Assembly: GCA_045801465.1 (NCBI GenBank)
Contig: JBJMSU010000010.1
Span: 1 to 36,298, forward strand
Length of the DNA stretch: 36,298 bases
Direction of reading: 5' to 3'
Source of the DNA: DATFWC01 sp045801465
Lineage (GTDB): Bacteria; Pseudomonadota; Alphaproteobacteria; Rhizobiales; Xanthobacteraceae
Part shown: piece after piece, positions 32,434 to 36,298 of the stretch
How the letters are laid out: each line of letters begins with the position of its first letter
Numbering within the stretch: the stretch's first letter is position 1
Made by a program: the position numbers and the translations under genes
The notes under the pieces: model-generated
What the model was told of the DNA's origin: nothing
The model's input: the letters and a program-made list of their open reading frames with translations, nothing else
Database searches by the model: none

Positions 32434-33285
32434 TCATTCCTTCAGCACCGGATAGAGCATCTGGGCCGTCTTCCCGAAAATCCAGTCCTGGTCGCTTCCC
32501 TTGGCGAAGGAGAAGGCCTTCTGCGCGGCGGTGAGAATCTCCTTCAGCGTGCCGACCGAGTTCGGGAAGTTCGATCCCCAGGCGATGCGGTCGGCGCCGA
32601 ACCTTTCGATCACCTTGCCGAAGAATGTCTCCGGGCGGCCCTTGCCCCAGCTCTTCGGGCTGACATTGATCGGCGTGACCTTGAGATAGACCTGTTTGTA
32701 TGTGGCGAGGGCGAGAAAGTCCTCCGCCTGGGCATAGGGCGGCCCGTCCTCGAATGGCACTCGCGACAGGTGATCGAGGATCATCGTCACTTTCGGGAAG
32801 CGGTCCATCACCTGCCGTAACAGCGGGATGCCCTCCTGCTTCATTTGCATGCAGACCGGGATGTTCTTGGCAGCCGCGTGCTCCCAGAACGGATACGTCT
32901 TCGGATCGGCGAACCACTTGGCCTGATCCGGCAGGGTGGACCCGGTGGTGAACAGGCGCATGCCGGCGCAGCCGCGGCCGAGCCAGTAGTCGAAAGTCTT
33001 CACCGCATCGGGCGCCAGCACGTCGATCGAATACACGCCGGTAAAGCGCTGTGGCACCGCCGCGACTGCGTCCGCCACATAGCTGTTGTCGTACCCATAC
33101 GCAGTCGAGGAATGCACAATCGCGGCCTTGGCGACCCCGGCCTCATCCATCGCGTCGAGCAGCATCTGGTAAGTGGTCGGCCGCTCGCTCGACCAAGTCG
33201 ATTGTGTCCCACCAAGCGGGTCGAGCGGATATTTCTTGGTATCGGGCGAGACGATGTGTGGATGGATGTCGATGATCGAGGACAT
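32434..33285 (-). CDS. Amidohydrolase family 2 (TIM-barrel metal hydrolase)
   Basis: Encodes 283 residues of the PF04909-type barrel, which includes decarboxylases and lactone hydrolases of aromatic and sugar-acid breakdown. The HxH motif is H8 and H10 (DIHPHI) and the later histidine is H172 (ILDHLSR). The aspartate usually found in GSDxP is N239 here (WGSNFPNS). That residue normally binds the metal or activates water, so the mechanism may differ; I have a memory of GSN variants in related bacterial proteins. The ATG at 33285 follows GAGAAG. The upstream frame belongs to a TctC remnant. It is divergent from the LysR gene. Confidence 0.85.
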   Translation of the reverse strand: MSSIIDIHPHIVSPDTKKYPLDPLGGTQSTWSSERPTTYQMLLDAMDEAGVAKAAIVHSSTAYGYDNSYVADAVAAVPQRFTGVYSIDVLAPDAVKTFDYWLGRGCAGMRLFTTGSTLPDQAKWFADPKTYPFWEHAAAKNIPVCMQMKQEGIPLLRQVMDRFPKVTMILDHLSRVPFEDGPPYAQAEDFLALATYKQVYLKVTPINVSPKSWGKGRPETFFGKVIERFGADRIAWGSNFPNSVGTLKEILTAAQKAFSFAKGSDQDWIFGKTAQMLYPVLKE

Positions 33286-33360
33286 GGCGTGCTTCTCAAA
33301 CGTGCCCAAACCAGGTTGGGCGTCGAGAGTGATGAAGACCGGCTGTAGACTCGGCAACAG

Positions 33361-33477
33361 CGCGGGGCTGTAGCGAACAATGATCCGGACGGGCTTGTCG
33401 GGGTGGTTCTCCACCTGCGCCGGTGAAAGGCACTGGCCGTCAGCACGAGCGCCAACCATCTCCGGCTAGCATTGATC
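33361..33477 (-). pseudogene. Frameshifted remnant of a TctC/Bug receptor gene
   Basis: On the minus strand one frame reads WLALVLTASAF, a signal-peptide core (about 33458-33426). The neighbouring frame, one base away, continues SPAQVENHPDKPVRIIVRYSPA (about 33426-33361), close to the standard mature start of Bug receptors (YPDKPVRIIVPYSPGG). After that the similarity stops and the amidohydrolase gene begins 75 bases on. It looks like the first 35 codons of a tctC-type gene with one frameshift and the remainder deleted. Confidence 0.5.
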
Positions 33478-33572
33478 CGTCTTACGACCGCCCTTGTCTA
33501 TTCCAACCTCCCACATGTTGCATTTCTGACCCAATCGAAAGGCCGCACGAGGTCATAAATTCTTGCTATTCT
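33477..33572 (+). promoter_or_regulatory. Upstream element of the LysR gene, copy A
   Basis: This 96-bp segment matches an inverted copy at 36181-36281. Shared blocks on the plus strand are CTCCCACAT (33508-33516), TGACCCAATCGAAAG (33527-33541), TCATAA (33553-33558) and TTGCTATTCT (33563-33572). The last block looks like an extended -10 (TGCTATTCT), with the LysR start codon 27 bases further on. No good -35 is present, which fits an activator-dependent promoter. It lies between the amidohydrolase (minus) and LysR (plus) genes. Confidence 0.7.
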
Positions 33573-33598
33573 CGAAATGACGGCGATCCGGGCAACCA

Positions 33599-34846
33599 AT
33601 GCGGAACAAACTCGATTTTCCTACCCTGCGTCAACTTCGAGCCTTCGAGGCCGTGGCGGCCGTCAATAGCTTCGGTGCCGCCGCCAGGGAACTCGGCTTG
33701 TCGCAACCTGCAGTCACGCAAATGGTCGCCCACATGGAGAGCGCCCTGGCGGTGAGCTTGCTCGAGCGTCGGCGGACTGGAGCATATTTGACGCCGCTCG
33801 GAGCAGTGCTTTTACCCCGGGTTCAGCGGCTGTTCGCGCGCATCCAATCCGCATTGCGCGATCCGGTGGTTGGCGCATCGCTTGCAGGTCGCGAAACCAC
33901 GAGGTCGGTGCAAAATAAGATTACCGACACCCACGTTCGCGTACTCACCTCGATCGCAGAATGCGGTTCTTTCGAGGCTGCGGCCCGCAGGCTTGGGATA
34001 TCTCAACCGGCGCTTCATCGACCGGCTCGCGATCTTGAGCGCATTATTCGAAGAAGTTTGTACCAACGAATGGCGCGAGGATTGGCTCCGACCTCGCCGG
34101 CGCGTGAGCTCGCGCGCCGGCTGAAGGTGGCGCTGCGGGAACTCGAATACGGGATCGAGGAACTTCGTGCCGCACAGGGTGTGTTTATGTCACGAATAAG
34201 GGTTGGCAACATACCGCATTCCGGCACGCATCTGCTGTCAAAAGCGATCAACCAATTCCTTGCCTTGTATCCAGCCGCGTTTGTCCACGTCTTGGATGGT
34301 CCCTATGAGCCGTTACTCGATGCCCTGCGAGCCGGCGATCTCGACCTGCTGTTCGGCGTGCTCAGGCGCCCAGCGTGGGCGACCGACGTCAAAGAGGATT
34401 TCCTCTTCTCGAATCCTTATGCCGTCGTTGTTCGGCACCAGCACCCGCTGACCCGTATTCGGAACGTCACGTTGCGAGACTTGGCAGGCTACGATTGGAT
34501 TTTGCCGGCTCGCGGAGCCCCGCGCAGGGAGGCGTTTGAACGCCTGTTTGCAGGCGCGCCTCGTTCGCCGATTGTCAGCGTCGAAACGACCGCCTCGGCA
34601 ATCTACCAATCGGTGCTTGCGACAACCGACAGGATTGCCCTGCTGTCGACGTTAGAAGCACAATTCGTCGACCCTGAAGCGCTGACGACAGTTCCTTTCC
34701 AGTCGCCTGAGCTGACCAGAGTTGACGGCGTGGCAACCCGAGCGGATTGGCAGCCAACCCGTTTGCATCAACAGTTCCTGAACCTTTTGCGAGGGGAGGC
34801 GCGAGAATATCAGGAGTCTCGCGCTCCATCGCGCGCGGTGGGCTAA
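33599..34846 (+). CDS. LysR-type regulator with two tandem HTH domains
   Basis: Encodes 415 residues, about 100 more than a usual LysR protein. The first LysR HTH spans residues 9-68, with core GAAARELGLSQPAVTQMVAH. A second complete LysR-type HTH follows at residues 108-170, with core EAAARRLGISQPALHRPARD. A linker helix and the effector-binding domain then fill residues 198-400. Each HTH has its own LSQPA or ISQPA turn, so this is an internal duplication, not a fused neighbour. It is divergent from the amidohydrolase gene and tail to tail with the dehydrogenase gene. Matching upstream elements suggest it controls itself and the dehydrogenase. Confidence 0.9.
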   Translation: MRNKLDFPTLRQLRAFEAVAAVNSFGAAARELGLSQPAVTQMVAHMESALAVSLLERRRTGAYLTPLGAVLLPRVQRLFARIQSALRDPVVGASLAGRETTRSVQNKITDTHVRVLTSIAECGSFEAAARRLGISQPALHRPARDLERIIRRSLYQRMARGLAPTSPARELARRLKVALRELEYGIEELRAAQGVFMSRIRVGNIPHSGTHLLSKAINQFLALYPAAFVHVLDGPYEPLLDALRAGDLDLLFGVLRRPAWATDVKEDFLFSNPYAVVVRHQHPLTRIRNVTLRDLAGYDWILPARGAPRREAFERLFAGAPRSPIVSVETTASAIYQSVLATTDRIALLSTLEAQFVDPEALTTVPFQSPELTRVDGVATRADWQPTRLHQQFLNLLRGEAREYQESRAPSRAVG

Positions 34847-35006
34847 GGCGCGCCTGTGGTCCATCCGCGTGTCAAGCCCACGGCAGACACGCTAGTCCGC
34901 ACAAGCTCGACTGCGTCAACGCCGGGCCACCAATAACGAGCAGAGCGCGCGATTTTCAGGCCCAGGGCCTTGTTGTGAAGGCAGGCGCAAGAATATCACC
35001 AGAGCC

Positions 35007-36095
35007 TCACGCAAATATTGCCTGTGCTAGACCTGTGATGACATCTTCCATGTCTCTCAGCCCGTTTGATCGCGGCGACCCCGCCATGTGCGGCGTCAGG
35101 ATCACATTGTCGAACGCAAGCAACTCGTCATCATGGCGGCCGGGCTCTTCATAGAGCGGGTCAAGGGCAAAACCGCCGAGATGCCCTGAGCCGAGCGCCT
35201 CGATGAGGGCATTGCGCTCGATCACTTCCGCGCGCGAGACATTGATCAGGCAGGCGCCCGGCTTCATCAGCGCCAAGCGCCCACCGTCGATGAAGTGCCG
35301 GGTCGAGGGATCGCCGGGAAGCTGCGGAACAACCCAGTCGCTTTGCCCGAGCAGGGTGTGCAACGGCCGATAGGATACACCCAGCATGTCTTCTTCGCCC
35401 GGCGGCAGCCGCGTGCGCTGGAAATACAAGACGTTCATTCCGAACGCGGTGGCGCGCAAGGCAATCTCGCGGCCAATTTCTCCAAGCCCGATGATGCCGA
35501 TCGTGCTGCCGTTCAAACTGCGTGTTCCCGCAATACGTCCCCAATTGCCGCCCGGCACATGTCTGCGGTCGAACGGCTTGTACGGCAATTTCGCAGCCGC
35601 AAGCCGCTCGATGCTGCTCAGCCCGTTGAGGCGGTGAATGCGTCTCGCCAGCGTGAGCATCAGCGCGAAGGCGTGCTCCGCGCAGGCGATATTGGCTCGC
35701 CGGCGCACGCTGAGAACCTTGACGCCGGCAGCGACGCACGCCGCGATATCGATGTTTCGCAGCACGGCACCGTATTTGTGAACGACCTTGAGCTGGGGCG
35801 CGCATCCAAGCTCCTCCGTTCCCACGGCGAAGGATTCGACGACCAGTGCGGCCGCGGCCGGAAGATTGACACGGAGTTCCGCGTGCGCAGGCACCAGCCG
35901 AACTTCGCTGGGATAGAGCGCTCCTGCGCGCCCTCTGAGGTCATCGCACCAGCCCGCAAAATCAGGCTCATCGGGTGACATGAAGTCGGAAAAAGCGGCC
36001 CGTCTCTCCTCAGACGTGGTGGGGTCGAGCACTACACCGATCAAGCGAGTCCAGGGATCGTCTTCAACCACCACGACTGGAGGATGTGAGGCCAT
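35007..36095 (-). CDS. D-isomer specific 2-hydroxyacid dehydrogenase
   Basis: Encodes 362 residues, slightly longer than average. The NAD-binding motif is GLGEIG at residues 203-208. The catalytic residues are R288 (INVSRAEVI), E317 (ALDPLYEEPG) and H336 (LTPHMAGSPR), all in the expected order. It interconverts a 2-keto acid and a D-2-hydroxy acid with NAD(P)H; which acid is not known. The start at 36095 gives a normal N-terminal domain. Its upstream region (36181-36281) carries the element shared with the LysR gene, with an 85-bp leader between the -10-like box and the ATG. Confidence 0.92.
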   Translation of the reverse strand: MASHPPVVVVEDDPWTRLIGVVLDPTTSEERRAAFSDFMSPDEPDFAGWCDDLRGRAGALYPSEVRLVPAHAELRVNLPAAAALVVESFAVGTEELGCAPQLKVVHKYGAVLRNIDIAACVAAGVKVLSVRRRANIACAEHAFALMLTLARRIHRLNGLSSIERLAAAKLPYKPFDRRHVPGGNWGRIAGTRSLNGSTIGIIGLGEIGREIALRATAFGMNVLYFQRTRLPPGEEDMLGVSYRPLHTLLGQSDWVVPQLPGDPSTRHFIDGGRLALMKPGACLINVSRAEVIERNALIEALGSGHLGGFALDPLYEEPGRHDDELLAFDNVILTPHMAGSPRSNGLRDMEDVITGLAQAIFA

Positions 36096-36180
36096 TGCAC
36101 GATCGTATCAGAGCGGATCAATCTGCATCAGACCAACGAGCTGACATCAGGGTCGACACCCGGCGCGGCCCCAATTCGCA

Positions 36181-36281
36181 AGAATAGCAAAAACTTATGA
36201 ATCCCTGCAGGCTTTCGATCGGGTCAAAAAAGGAAAAATGTGGGAGCCTGGAACAGGCGGACAAGAGCGGTTGCAACACGG
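36181..36281 (-). promoter_or_regulatory. Upstream element of the dehydrogenase gene, copy B
   Basis: Read on the minus strand this segment repeats the order of blocks in copy A: CTCCCACAT (36238-36246), TGACCCGATCGAAAG (36212-36226), TCATAA (36195-36200) and TTGCTATTCT (36181-36190). The distance from the TGACCC block to the TATTCT box is 25 bases in both copies. Sequence between the blocks has drifted. It points toward the 2-hydroxyacid dehydrogenase. Confidence 0.7.
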
Positions 36282-36298
36282 AAGAAATCCGGGCCGGC

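Overview
This is GC-rich alphaproteobacterial chromosome, most likely from the Rhizobiales (Bradyrhizobium / Xanthobacteraceae type). Three things point there: a rhizobial intergenic palindrome with GAGCATGATC / GATCATGCTC arms, other GC-rich REP-like hairpins between genes, and an excess of Bug-type tripartite tricarboxylate transporter (TTT) genes beside catabolic enzymes. I see no rRNA, tRNA, CRISPR array, transposase, phage gene or replication origin. Most of the window is ordinary accessory catabolic DNA and I found no clearly new multi-gene system. The best leads are a tandem-HTH LysR regulator with a matching pair of promoter elements, several enzymes that lack expected catalytic residues, and two gene remnants.

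Layout. 1-1290: tail of an unidentified gene, one small secreted protein (minus strand) and two gene-poor stretches. 1291-6875: a class II aldolase-like protein (minus), divergent from a plus-strand run of HpcH/HpaI aldolase, TctC, TctB, TctA and a ModA-like binding protein; this looks like uptake and cleavage of a small organic acid. 6887-10805: a strong hairpin, then an atypical crotonase, a 51-residue protein and an NHL beta-propeller protein (all minus), then a HupE/UreJ-like membrane protein (plus). 10821-14682: a minus-strand operon of GntR/HutC regulator, Gfo/Idh/MocA dehydrogenase and alpha/beta hydrolase, divergent from an XRE regulator, followed by a small conserved-looking protein.

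14776-23484 is a long minus-strand block. In transcription order it holds an acyl-CoA dehydrogenase, an Old Yellow Enzyme-type flavoprotein without its Fe-S cysteines, a repeat patch, tctB-tctA-tctC, a MetE-like protein and a YeiH-family membrane protein whose start overlaps the metE-like stop (ATGA). Upstream of it is a CoA-transferase remnant (23575-23784).

24031-32271: a CocE/NonD hydrolase, a proline-rich membrane-anchored protein, an orphan TctC with a RidA homologue, an M20 deacylase (minus), and an IorA/IorB-type molybdenum hydroxylase pair with a Tat signal. 32434-36298: an amidohydrolase (minus), a frameshifted TctC remnant, the double-HTH LysR regulator (plus) and a D-2-hydroxyacid dehydrogenase (minus). 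The regions upstream of the LysR gene and of the dehydrogenase share a roughly 100-bp element, in inverted orientation to each other, which suggests that the two genes are co-regulated.
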